Shown: piece by piece, positions 7,118 through 15,312 of the stretch
Layout: each line of letters begins with the position of its first letter
Position numbering within the stretch: the first letter of the stretch is position 1
DNA from: Neisseria weixii
GTDB taxonomy: Bacteria; Pseudomonadota; Gammaproteobacteria; Burkholderiales; Neisseriaceae
NCBI RefSeq assembly: GCF_002327085.1
Contig: NZ_CP023429.1
Coordinates: forward strand, 682,001-746,000
Length of the DNA: 64,000 bases
Reading direction: 5' to 3'
Notes under the pieces: model-generated
What the model was told of the DNA's origin: nothing
The model's database searches: none
The model's input: only the letters and a program-made list of their open reading frames with translations
Translations under genes and position numbers: made by a program

Positions 7118-9130
7118 ATGAAAAACAAGTTTTTCGGCCTGCTGGCCGCGTTGGGTATCTTCGTGCCGCTCAGCTTGGCCGGTGGTCTGTATTTGGGCAG
7201 TACCGTCATGGCAACATGGCTGAGCCTGAAAGCGGAGCCGTCCGTCGGTATGCTGTACCGCTACTGGCACTATTACGACCGTTTGAAACCGGGTGCTCAG
7301 ACGGCCTTTGAAGTATCGGCCTTTATTGCGCTGCTGATTCCGGCAGTGACGGCAGTCATCATTTGCGCGGCGGTGCTGATGAAGCCCAAACGCGAACTGC
7401 ACGGCTCTGCGCGGTTTGCCAAACGTTCGGAAATCGTCAGGCACGGCTTGCTTAAAAAGAAGTTTTACGGCGGTGAAGAACCGGATTTGCTCATCGGCAA
7501 ATACGGCAACGATTACCTGCGCTGGGCAGGCAATGAGTTTCTGTATCTGGCCGCACCGACCCGTTCGGGCAAAGGCGTCGGCATTGTGATCCCCAACTGC
7601 CTGCATTACCGCGACAGCATGGTGGTCTTTGACCCGAAACTGGAAAACTTCCTTATTAGCGGCGGCTACCGTGCGGAACACGGCCAAGAAGTCTTCCTGT
7701 TCAATCCGGCCGGCCGTATGCCCGAACACGAGCGTAATCCCAACGCACCTTTGGTGTCGCACCGCTGGAATCCCTGCACCTATATCCGCCGCAATCCGGT
7801 TTACACCTACAAAGACGTGAAAGACATTGCCGGCATTATGTATCCGAAGCCGGTTAAAGACAGCGGCAGCGCAACCTTCTTTCAGGAATCGGCGCAAAAC
7901 CTGTTTGTCGGTTTGCTGCTTTACATGATTGAAACCGAAAACGAGCGCGATCTTTCTCTTCAGGAAAACAAAACCACATTGGCCAACCTGTTCCGCCTGA
8001 CCACGCCTTCGGACGGCCGCACGCTTTCCGAATGGATTAAAGATGAAGTGATGTTGCGCGACCAACAACCGCAGACGCAATTGAGCCAAAACTGCCGCAG
8101 CCTCTTGATGGGCTTTGCCAACGGCAATGCCAAAACCGGTGCCGACATTCTGGCCACGCTGACCGCCCCTTTGGGTATCTTTATCGACCCGGTGGTAGAA
8201 GCGGCTACAAGCGGCGACGATTTCTACTTGGACGAAGTGCGCAAAAAGCGGATGACGGTTTATATCGGCATCGTACCAACGGAAACGGCGGTTTTTTCAC
8301 GGCTGACCAACCTGTTTTTCAGCCAGTTGGTTTCGGTAAACGTGCAGCAGGGCTTACCTTCCAACAATCCCGACAGTCTGAAATACCAATGCTGCCTGCT
8401 GATGGACGAATTTACCGCTCTGGGCGTAATACCGGCGATTCAGCACGGCGTGTCCTACATCGCCGGTTACGGCTTGCGGCTGCTGCTGATTATCCAAACG
8501 CCTTCACAGGTAACGGACCTGTACGGCCGCGACGCAACACGTACCTTCTTCACCAATTTCGCTTGCCAAATCGTTTATCCGCCGCGCGAACAGACCGACG
8601 CGGAGGAGTACAGCAAGTTGATTGGTTACGAGACCTACAAGGCCAAATCGGTTTCACGTTCGGCGGGTAAGCTCGGCAGCCGCAGCACCAGTACCAGCGA
8701 CCAGCGCAGGGCGGTGATGAATCCGGACGAACTCAAGATGATGCCCAAAAGCGACTGCATCATCAGTTTGGGCAACAGCCGGCCGGTTTACGCGCAGAAA
8801 ATCGTTTATTACCAAGACCCGGAGTTCAGCAAACGCGCCAACCGGCCGCTGCCGGTGATTCCGCCTTTGGATGTTCGTACAGTGAATAAGGTAAGTGCAG
8901 CGATACCGAAAGCTGAATTTGTACCACCGGAAGCGTTAGACAGCTTCCATTGGGCAGATGCGTCTAATGCGGAAGACATCGCCCGTTCGCTGCTGAGTGT
9001 CCTCATCCCGCCGGGCAGCCCGCCGGATTACGTCGCCCAACTGGTGCCGGTCATACTGGAAAACTGGGGCGCGGATACCATGCCGTTTGTTCAAAAAATT
9101 CTCGGTAATCAGGCAGTGCCGACGGCTTGA
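7118..9130 (+). CDS. virD4: type IV coupling protein VirD4/TraG
   Basis: 670 residues. Two N-terminal membrane segments (about 6-30 and 67-90), Walker A APTRSGKGVG near residue 147, and Walker B LLMDEFTALG near residue 428, followed by the conserved GYGLRLLLIIQ and DATRTFFTNFACQIVYPP regions. The hexameric ATPase links the relaxosome to the VirB channel. It is preceded by a terminator and may have its own promoter. The frame is intact and length is usual for TraG/VirD4. Confidence 0.95.
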   Translation: MKNKFFGLLAALGIFVPLSLAGGLYLGSTVMATWLSLKAEPSVGMLYRYWHYYDRLKPGAQTAFEVSAFIALLIPAVTAVIICAAVLMKPKRELHGSARFAKRSEIVRHGLLKKKFYGGEEPDLLIGKYGNDYLRWAGNEFLYLAAPTRSGKGVGIVIPNCLHYRDSMVVFDPKLENFLISGGYRAEHGQEVFLFNPAGRMPEHERNPNAPLVSHRWNPCTYIRRNPVYTYKDVKDIAGIMYPKPVKDSGSATFFQESAQNLFVGLLLYMIETENERDLSLQENKTTLANLFRLTTPSDGRTLSEWIKDEVMLRDQQPQTQLSQNCRSLLMGFANGNAKTGADILATLTAPLGIFIDPVVEAATSGDDFYLDEVRKKRMTVYIGIVPTETAVFSRLTNLFFSQLVSVNVQQGLPSNNPDSLKYQCCLLMDEFTALGVIPAIQHGVSYIAGYGLRLLLIIQTPSQVTDLYGRDATRTFFTNFACQIVYPPREQTDAEEYSKLIGYETYKAKSVSRSAGKLGSRSTSTSDQRRAVMNPDELKMMPKSDCIISLGNSRPVYAQKIVYYQDPEFSKRANRPLPVIPPLDVRTVNKVSAAIPKAEFVPPEALDSFHWADASNAEDIARSLLSVLIPPGSPPDYVAQLVPVILENWGADTMPFVQKILGNQAVPTA

Positions 9131-9134
9131 GTGT

Positions 9135-9166
9135 AAAAAAAACCGTCTGCCCTTTGGGGCAGACGG
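9135..9166 (-). terminator. perfect intrinsic terminator of the minus-strand small gene
   Basis: Read on the minus strand, CCGTCTGCCC (9143-9152 complement) pairs perfectly with GGGCAGACGG over a 4-base loop and is followed by eight Ts (complement of 9135-9142). The T-run is on the minus side only, so it ends the transcript of the 30-residue gene, not virD4. Confidence 0.85.
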
Positions 9167-9193
9167 GAAAACCTTTCGGTTTTATTTCAGCCG

Positions 9194-9286
9194 TCAGTTG
9201 ACTAAGAGCAGGAACAGGGCTAAGATAATCTTAACGACTGTTCGCAGTCTCAGCCATGAACGACCTTTACGCAGGGTATGGTTCAT
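9194..9286 (-). CDS. 30-residue hydrophobic peptide, possible type I toxin-like
   Basis: Reads MNHTLRKGRSWLRLRTVV then KIILALFLLLVN: a basic N-terminus followed by a single membrane helix. A strong ribosome site (AGGAAGG) lies eight to nine bases upstream, a TATAAT box sits at 9367-9372, a leader hairpin at 9322-9345, and a perfect terminator at 9135-9166. Together these make a complete independent gene on the strand opposite to virD4 and the primase gene. The architecture (short membrane peptide, structured leader) is like type I toxins, but no antisense RNA is proven. A ribosome-leader or stress peptide is the alternative. Confidence 0.6.
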   Translation of the reverse strand: MNHTLRKGRSWLRLRTVVKIILALFLLLVN

Positions 9287-9321
9287 ACTTGAAACCTTCC
9301 TTTCTAGGGCGGTTTCAGCAT

Positions 9322-9348
9322 AAAGCCCCACTGCAATGGGGCTTTTTT
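9322..9348 (+). terminator. hairpin between virD4 and the primase gene
   Basis: AAAGCCCCA (9322-9330) pairs with TGGGGCTTT (9337-9345), loop CTGCAA, followed by Ts on the plus strand. As plus-strand DNA it is an intrinsic terminator; in the minus-strand transcript it becomes a leader hairpin upstream of the small ORF. Confidence 0.75.
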
Positions 9349-9366
9349 GCTACCAGCCCCGACGCA

Positions 9367-9372
9367 ATTATA
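9367..9372 (-). promoter_or_regulatory. consensus -10 box for the minus-strand small gene
   Basis: The minus strand reads TATAAT about 80 bases upstream of the 30-residue ORF. No good -35 hexamer is at 16-18 bases, so strength or an activator cannot be judged. Confidence 0.5.
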
Positions 9373-9387
9373 CACGCATTCCGTATC

Positions 9388-9424
9388 AGGCCGTCTGAAA
9401 ACGATTTTTCAGACGGCCTTTTTC
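9388..9424. terminator. inverted AG-DUS pair
   Basis: AGGCCGTCTGAAAA and its complement face each other across a few bases with Ts following on the plus strand. It is both a DNA uptake signal and a bidirectional terminator-like hairpin. Confidence 0.75.
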
Positions 9425-9441
9425 TTTTGGGGTAATCAAAC

Positions 9442-11712
9442 ATGAGCGACATCGACAACATCCGCAGCGCACTGAGCTACATCGAACCGCACGACCGCGA
9501 CGACTGGTGGCATATCGGCGCAGCTTTGAAAGACGAATTGGGCGAAAACGGTTTCGACCTGTGGGACGAGTGGTCCCAGCGCGGCGACAGCTATTCCGCC
9601 CGCGGTGCGAAAGCGACATGGAAAAGCCTGAAGCCGGGTATGTGGCACATCGAAACCGTTTGGAAAATGGCCCGGCAAAACGGCTGGAAACCCGAGAAGC
9701 CCTATACGCCGCCCAGTGCCGAAGAAGCGGCGCGGCGCAAAGCCGAATCGGAAGCACGCCGACAGGCGGCAGAGGCCGAACGGCAGCGCACGCGGCAGAA
9801 AGTGAAAGGTACGGCGCAGACGGTTTGGAAAAACAGCCGTCCGGCCGATCTCAGCCATCCGTATTTGGCGGCCAAAGGCATTACGGATTCGGCGGTTGTC
9901 GCCGGTTTGCGACAAAACGAATACAACGGCGATAGCAATCTCGTGATTCCGGTTTTGTACGGGCGCGAAATCGTCAACCTGCAATCCATCAACCAAGACG
10001 GCGGCAAACGCTTTTTGTCGGGCGGTCAGCTAGAAGGCGGCTATGCCTTTATCGGCAAATCGGAGGACGTGCCCAACGGCGTGGTGCTGGCCGAAGGTTA
10101 TGCGACTGCCGCCAGCATTCATCAGGCAACGGGCAGGCCGGTCATCATCGCCTTTAACGCCGGCAATATGGTGGCGGTAGCAGAGCGGCTTTCCCAAACG
10201 CTGCCCGAACAGGTGCCGGTGGTGATTGCGGTCGATAACGACGCGTCGCAGACCGGTATCAAAAAGGCACGGCAGGCCGCTGCGTTTTTCAACGGCCAAG
10301 CCACGGCAGTACAGCCCGAATTTACCATGACGCAGATTCAGCAGTTTCAAAAAGGCAAAGGTGTGGACGAAAAAGGCCGTCCGCCGCTGCCGAGCGATTT
10401 TAACGATTTGTACAATCTGGCCGGAACCGAAGCCGTGCGTGCGGCATTTGAAAACCGTTTCAGACGGCCTGAACCGAATCCCGAGCCTTCCCAAACAGCA
10501 GGCAACACCGAATCCGATATTCCTTCACAACAGGAGCAGCAAATGAAAACCGAAACCCGAGCCGCAACAGCGGCAGAGGCCAACAGCATCGAATTTGACG
10601 GCCGCATACAGGAAACCGAACGTTCAGCCCACCCTGAAGAGCATGAGCAAAACCAACCGCAGCAAAAAGCGGCCGGCGAAACCGCCAAAACAACAAACAC
10701 CCCAAAGCCCGATGTTGAAACGGCAGCCATGCCGTCTGAACAGGCCAAAAAAGCGGTTTTGGATTTGGAATACCGTATCCCCGACACCCTTAAAACGCGT
10801 TATCACGCGATTGGCGGCAAGTTTTATTCCGCCGCCGACGGCAAAACCGTACTGTTTGAAGACAAAGGCCGACAACTTAAAACTTCGCTGCAAGATCCGC
10901 AAACCGTGAAAGATATGCTGGAAGTGGTCAAGGCCAAAGGTTGGGACAACATCAAGATTTCGGGCAGCAAGGCATTCAGGCAGATGATGTTCATCGAAGC
11001 GGCCGCACAGGGCATTAAAACCAGCGGCTACACGCCGACGCAGGCCGATTTGCAGCAGGTGGAAGCCTTGCGCGAACGCTATGCGAAAAACGGCATCGAG
11101 CCGGTACTGACGCGCGGGCAGGAGAGGCGGACAGAGGCCGCCAAGCCTGAGCAGGATAAGGCGCAGGCTAAGCCTGAATCAGAACGGGAAGAACGCGTCC
11201 GCAGCGAACCCGACCGCGAAATGCCGGCTGCCGCCGAACGCTTGAAAGCCCAAAGCACCATGCCGTCTGAAAGCCAAGTCAACTCATCGCCGCGGGCCGA
11301 TACCGACATCGGTGTGCCGGTTCACAGCCTCGGACAGGAAGAAGTGCCTGCCGAAGTCGTGCATCAAACCGACAACATGAAAGCGGCCGCACAAGATACC
11401 CGCTTCGTGTCGGCCAAAACCGTCTATACCGAAAAAGCCCGGAAACTCAGTAAAAACGAGCAGAAGAAACTGGCGTTTTACGAACGCGGCGTGACGGACA
11501 CGCTGCGCGGTTTGGAAGGCGGTACCCGCACCGACGCGCTGCGCAATTACTACGAACACACGGCCAAGATGATGAAGGGCGGCAAACTGGATTTGCCGCA
11601 TCCGATTCAGATTCCTTCACACACACAGACACCGGCAGGACAGAAACCGGGGCTTGAGCAACAGCCCCGTCACGAACGCAGCCAGGAGCAGGAACCGGAA
11701 ATTTCACGATAA
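9442..11712 (+). CDS. conjugative primase-like protein (PriCT-2, Toprim, LPD7)
   Basis: 756 residues in three parts. Residues about 5-75 resemble PriCT-2 (SALSYIEPHDRDDWWHIGAA). Residues about 205-290 form a Toprim domain with the Glu motif VVLAEGYATAAS and the DxD motif VVIAVDNDAS. Residues about 435-540 resemble the LPD7 domain (YHAIGGKFYSAADGKTVLF, GWDNIKISGS). A charged, variable C-terminal tail follows, with several uptake sequences in the coding region. Proteins of this kind prime replication of the transferred strand or act in the recipient. It precedes the mobilisation genes, consistent with that role. Confidence 0.85.
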   Translation: MSDIDNIRSALSYIEPHDRDDWWHIGAALKDELGENGFDLWDEWSQRGDSYSARGAKATWKSLKPGMWHIETVWKMARQNGWKPEKPYTPPSAEEAARRKAESEARRQAAEAERQRTRQKVKGTAQTVWKNSRPADLSHPYLAAKGITDSAVVAGLRQNEYNGDSNLVIPVLYGREIVNLQSINQDGGKRFLSGGQLEGGYAFIGKSEDVPNGVVLAEGYATAASIHQATGRPVIIAFNAGNMVAVAERLSQTLPEQVPVVIAVDNDASQTGIKKARQAAAFFNGQATAVQPEFTMTQIQQFQKGKGVDEKGRPPLPSDFNDLYNLAGTEAVRAAFENRFRRPEPNPEPSQTAGNTESDIPSQQEQQMKTETRAATAAEANSIEFDGRIQETERSAHPEEHEQNQPQQKAAGETAKTTNTPKPDVETAAMPSEQAKKAVLDLEYRIPDTLKTRYHAIGGKFYSAADGKTVLFEDKGRQLKTSLQDPQTVKDMLEVVKAKGWDNIKISGSKAFRQMMFIEAAAQGIKTSGYTPTQADLQQVEALRERYAKNGIEPVLTRGQERRTEAAKPEQDKAQAKPESEREERVRSEPDREMPAAAERLKAQSTMPSESQVNSSPRADTDIGVPVHSLGQEEVPAEVVHQTDNMKAAAQDTRFVSAKTVYTEKARKLSKNEQKKLAFYERGVTDTLRGLEGGTRTDALRNYYEHTAKMMKGGKLDLPHPIQIPSHTQTPAGQKPGLEQQPRHERSQEQEPEISR

Positions 11713-11725
11713 AAGGAGAAGACCT

Positions 11726-11989
11726 ATGACAGGCAGGACGATACATAAAAAGCTCTCTGAAGCGTGGGCAGGCATTCATGTGTTGAAATGCACGCATTCG
11801 TTGAACAGCCGTTCCAAAATAGATTACCTGATGTATTGCGATGTATTGAAAAAAATGCCCGGAGGCCGTCTGAAAATCCGTGTGTACGGAAGCCGTTACG
11901 TATCGACGGAAGGAAGCCGGATCCGATATGCCGGCAGGGACGCGGCGGATAAGGCCGGAGACCGGAATATCGGGAAAGAAACATCATGA
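11726..11989 (+). CDS. hypothetical basic protein
   Basis: 87 residues, MTGRTIHKKLSEAWAG at the start, rich in Arg/Lys, without membrane segment. AAGGAGA is well placed before ATG 11726. An uptake sequence is embedded in the coding region. It lies between the primase-like gene and a mobilisation-region gene. No family recognised. Confidence 0.65.
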   Translation: MTGRTIHKKLSEAWAGIHVLKCTHSLNSRSKIDYLMYCDVLKKMPGGRLKIRVYGSRYVSTEGSRIRYAGRDAADKAGDRNIGKETS

Positions 11990-12037
11990 CTCCGGAAAAC
12001 TCCGCCGAGATGTGAGCAATTACGACAATCTGCCTAT

Positions 12038-12068
12038 GCCCGAAGCCGCCGTGCTTCGGGCTGTTTTT
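12038..12068 (+). terminator. intrinsic terminator
   Basis: GCCCGAAGC (12038-12046) pairs with GCTTCGGGC (12053-12061), loop CGCCGT, followed by TGTTTTT. It lies just before the next gene. Confidence 0.8.
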
Positions 12069-12083
12069 ATCCGGGAGTAAGCA

Positions 12084-13559
12084 ATGGAAAAAGAACACGA
12101 CAAAGACAAACCCGCAGGCAGCCGCCGCATGGAGATTTTGCAGCAGTCGTTGGCCGACAAGCAGGCTGCATTCGACCAACGTCTGCAAGCGCATTTTGAT
12201 GATGTGAAATCCGCCAACGGACAGCCACTCAACGACAAACGCAACGGCCGTGCGACCCTCAACCGTTGGGCGCGGCAGAACGACGGCCTGCGCTCCATGC
12301 AGGAGGGCATCGAAAAAACGCAACGCGCCATCGAACGTGAGCAGCAGAAAATCGACCGTGTCGCCCGCACCCCGATTCCGGACTGTTTGAAGCCCCTGCT
12401 GGAATCGGGAGAAATCAGCCAATGGCGCAAGTATCCGAACCGCTTTTTTGTGAAGGGTGTAGAGAAAGCCCGCATCATTTGGTTTGAAGACAAACAGGAA
12501 TTCGGCTACGGCCATATACAGGGCATCCCACCCGAACAGCGGCTGCGGTTCAAGGAAACCTACGGCAAAATCCGCGCCCTACACCGACAGGAACAGAAAA
12601 ACAGCCTTGAGCCTGTCAAACCCGCAGGCAGCCGTATGGAAATTTTACAGCAGTCGCCGGCCGACAAGCAGGCTGCCAATACGGACAGCCCGTCTGAAAA
12701 CCTCAAAGCAAACGGATACGGCAGTTTTCTGCCTTTGCCCGACTTTGGTTTGCAGGGGCAAGACCTCAAGGCATTCAAAGCATCTTGGCTCAGGGCGGTG
12801 GAAAGCCTGCCGGCGGCTATCGAAAAACAGCGGGAGCGGTTGGCCGCCGCCGGCATTGACGATACCGGTTTGACAGAATACGGCCGGGAAACAGACAGCG
12901 GCAAGCGCAGCGGCATTACCACAGAGATGACGCAGCAGCGGTTGGCAGACATTACCCGCTATATCGAAAGATTGCGTGACGGGCAAATCAAACCTTCAGA
13001 CTACATCGGCAGCGGTTACAAAAATCCGCGCCAAACCGCATTTGAAGCAATGGCACGCGATATGGTGGAAACTCAGGCGGTACTGTCGCCGCATATCCCG
13101 TATTACGACGACATCAATGTAAACAACTACCTGCGCCGGCAGCTTGAAGCGGAGAGAGAACCGCAAAGGCCGTCTGAAAAGCATTATTCGGAAAAAATCA
13201 TCGACCGTCTGGCGGAGCGGCACGGCTGGACGAAAAAGCCCGACCCAACCCAACTGCCCCCGGAAAACGTATTGGCCGAATATCCCGAACTGTCAGCCCT
13301 GTATATGCCGAAGAGCCTGTCCGAACGCTTGCAAACGGCCAAGCAGGAATATGAACGGTTGTTGGCCGGAGGAAACGATACCGACCGCAAACTCAGCCGG
13401 TTTATGGAAAGCGGCATGGAAGCGTTGGCCAAGGGGCTGCCCGAACAGACGCAGTTGCAGGTGCGCGTGAATTTTTACGAAAACCTAATCAGCCGTATCA
13501 ACGGAAAGGGCGAACCGGAAAGAACACCTGAGCAGCAGGAACTGTTTGCCGAACGCTGA
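12084..13559 (+). CDS. large hypothetical mobilisation-region protein with internal duplication
   Basis: 491 residues, charged and mostly helical in appearance, no membrane segment. A segment of about 19 residues, KPAGSRxMEILQQSxADKQAA-like, occurs twice (about residues 9-29 and 178-199; DNA 12109-12171 and 12617-12677), showing an internal duplication. Uptake sequences in frame encode RPSEK. It lies directly upstream of mobC, so an auxiliary role in DNA processing is plausible, but no known domain is visible. Confidence 0.7.
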   Translation: MEKEHDKDKPAGSRRMEILQQSLADKQAAFDQRLQAHFDDVKSANGQPLNDKRNGRATLNRWARQNDGLRSMQEGIEKTQRAIEREQQKIDRVARTPIPDCLKPLLESGEISQWRKYPNRFFVKGVEKARIIWFEDKQEFGYGHIQGIPPEQRLRFKETYGKIRALHRQEQKNSLEPVKPAGSRMEILQQSPADKQAANTDSPSENLKANGYGSFLPLPDFGLQGQDLKAFKASWLRAVESLPAAIEKQRERLAAAGIDDTGLTEYGRETDSGKRSGITTEMTQQRLADITRYIERLRDGQIKPSDYIGSGYKNPRQTAFEAMARDMVETQAVLSPHIPYYDDINVNNYLRRQLEAEREPQRPSEKHYSEKIIDRLAERHGWTKKPDPTQLPPENVLAEYPELSALYMPKSLSERLQTAKQEYERLLAGGNDTDRKLSRFMESGMEALAKGLPEQTQLQVRVNFYENLISRINGKGEPERTPEQQELFAER

Positions 13560-13574
13560 ACAATAGGCCGTCTG

Positions 13575-13615
13575 AAACCCCGAAAAGCATACAGCTTGTC
13601 GGGGTTTATGCTTTT
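13575..13615. repeat. two interleaved inverted repeats upstream of mobC
   Basis: AAACCCCGA (13575-13583) pairs with TCGGGGTTT (13599-13607), and AAAAGCATA (13583-13591) pairs with TATGCTTTT (13607-13615). The order A-B-A'-B' is interleaved, so both stems cannot form as simple hairpins at once. It could be an origin-of-transfer signal or a MobC operator; it may also work as a terminator. Confidence 0.55.
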
Positions 13616-13626
13616 CAGGAGAAGCA

Positions 13627-14178
13627 ATGAACAATGCAATCGATACCGCCGACAAACGCCGCCCGGTCCGAGTGTTCGGACTGACCGAAAGTGAACTGGA
13701 AGCATTGCGGAATTTGGCTTTAAAGAAATATGGTAAAGACAGCGTATCTTTATTGGCCAAAAAACTGTTACAGGCTCAGTTAGATGAAGCCGAAGAACCC
13801 GAACTCGTCAAACTGCCGACACCCAAAGGCAGCAAACGCATTACCGTGCGGCTGCCCGAAAAAGACCGCGCCTATTTGGAAATGGCCGCCGCGCAGCACC
13901 ACAGCAGCGTGAACGATGTCGTGCGCGATATTGTACAGGCGTATATCCGCAAACATCCGTCTTTGTCGGCCGCCGAAGTGGACGTGCTGTACCGGTCCAA
14001 CTATCAGCTTCTGAGTATCGGCCGCAACCTGAACCAAATCGCCCGACAGCTCAATATGGGCGAAAGCGCATCTGTTACATCCGAACATATCAAAGAGCTG
14101 ACACGGATTATCAAACAGCACACCGAAAAAGTGGCCGGTGTTTTGAGAACCAACCGCAAACGCTTGGCTGCCAAATAG
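13627..14178 (+). CDS. mobC: relaxosome accessory protein MobC
   Basis: 183 residues. The central part resembles a ribbon-helix-helix protein (KRITVRLPEKDRAYLEMAA), and the C-terminal part carries the typical MobC signature LYRSNYQLLSIGRNLNQIAR. MobC proteins bind near oriT and help the relaxase open the nic site. It is 10 bases upstream of the relaxase gene with an AGGAGAA ribosome site, a normal mobC-mobA arrangement. Confidence 0.88.
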   Translation: MNNAIDTADKRRPVRVFGLTESELEALRNLALKKYGKDSVSLLAKKLLQAQLDEAEEPELVKLPTPKGSKRITVRLPEKDRAYLEMAAAQHHSSVNDVVRDIVQAYIRKHPSLSAAEVDVLYRSNYQLLSIGRNLNQIARQLNMGESASVTSEHIKELTRIIKQHTEKVAGVLRTNRKRLAAK

Positions 14179-14188
14179 GAGAACCGCC

Positions 14189-15256
14189 ATGTCGCTCAAC
14201 AAAAAAATCGACGATTGGTTTTTAGGTTATAAAACCCGCGCCGTCAAAGCCAGAGATTCCGGTGTTCTGATAGGAAAATCCAAGCACCGCCGCAAATCGG
14301 GCATACCGCTGAAACCGGGAAGCGGTTTGGCCAACCTGACCGCAGCCGCCAAAAAACATCCCGAAGTGATGGTGAAAATCCCCAAGCGGCTCAGCCGGTT
14401 TTCCAAAGGTATGCAGGGTGTCGTCAACCATTTGGACTATATTTCGCGCAACGGAAAAATCACGGTAGAAACCCAGTCTGGCGAAAAGCTGGACGGTAAG
14501 AAAGCCGTCAAATCGCTGACCGAAGACTGGAAAAAGCTCAATATCCCCGACAACAGCAAACACCGCGAAGCCCTCAATATCGTATTGTCCATGCCCGCCG
14601 GCACGCCGCCGCAAGCGGTACTGAACGCAGCAAGAAATTTTGCGGCCGAACAGTTCCGCGACCACCCATACGTTTTTGCGCTGCACCATGAATCAGAGAA
14701 GGCCGACGAACCCGAACACCCGCACGTCCACTTATGCGTGTTAATGCGCGACGCATTCGGCGGGCGGCTCAACCCGCGTAAAAACGACCTGTTCGAGTGG
14801 CGCGTCCGTTTTGCCGAAAAGCTCAGGGAAGAAGGCGTGGAGTGCGCGGCGACAAGGCGGCAGCACCGGGGCCGAACCGTCAAACCGGAAAACGGTTTAC
14901 TGCGTGCCATGCTGCAGCGCGGTGTCGCCGGCAATGTCCACCAGCAGCAGGCGGCCGAACTGATAAAAGCCATGCAAAACAGCGACCGTCTGAAACACCC
15001 TTATCTTCAGGAGGCCATGAAAACCCGTGGCTACATTTTGTCCGAATACGGCCTGATTGCCAAAGAACTGTACAAAATGGGGCACAAAACCGAAGCACGG
15101 ATGATCAGCAAACTGGCCAAAGATATGGCCGGCCAGCCGTTTACCACACAAGCCCAACGGCAGTATGATGACGCGCAAGGCCGTCTGAATGGACAAAAAA
15201 CACAGAATCCAGAACAAATATCGGAATACCTTCAAAATGATGATATTACGCGTTAG
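14189..15256 (+). CDS. mobA: relaxase/mobilisation nuclease
   Basis: 355 residues. GMQGVVNHLDYISRNG carries a candidate catalytic tyrosine near residue 90, and EHPHVHLCVL near residue 177 is the metal-binding HxH motif of MobA/VirD2-type relaxases. The enzyme nicks oriT, stays covalently bound to the 5' end and is delivered through VirD4. It is on the short side for MOBP relaxases, with no primase or helicase fusion. The GC content falls sharply at its end, where the defence block begins. Confidence 0.88.
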   Translation: MSLNKKIDDWFLGYKTRAVKARDSGVLIGKSKHRRKSGIPLKPGSGLANLTAAAKKHPEVMVKIPKRLSRFSKGMQGVVNHLDYISRNGKITVETQSGEKLDGKKAVKSLTEDWKKLNIPDNSKHREALNIVLSMPAGTPPQAVLNAARNFAAEQFRDHPYVFALHHESEKADEPEHPHVHLCVLMRDAFGGRLNPRKNDLFEWRVRFAEKLREEGVECAATRRQHRGRTVKPENGLLRAMLQRGVAGNVHQQQAAELIKAMQNSDRLKHPYLQEAMKTRGYILSEYGLIAKELYKMGHKTEARMISKLAKDMAGQPFTTQAQRQYDDAQGRLNGQKTQNPEQISEYLQNDDITR

Positions 15257-15282
15257 CTTTTCTCGATTATTTTCTGTGATAT

Positions 15283-15291
15283 TGATATAAT
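15283..15291 (+). promoter_or_regulatory. extended -10 promoter for the methyltransferase gene
   Basis: TGATATAAT at 15283-15291 fits an extended -10 element (TGN plus TATAAT), 22 bases before ATG 15313. No clear -35. It lies at the switch from GC-rich mobilisation genes to AT-rich defence genes. Confidence 0.5.
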
Positions 15292-15312
15292 GATAAAAAA
15301 GGGAGCATTTAT

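Noticed and set aside
7103..8089. 328-residue minus-strand ORF opposite virD4
   Set aside because: Its plus-strand partner has Walker motifs and full TraG similarity; the minus frame shows no motif or ribosome site.
9322..9348. Riboswitch between virD4 and the primase gene
   Set aside because: Only a simple hairpin with T-run is visible; no aptamer-like structure.
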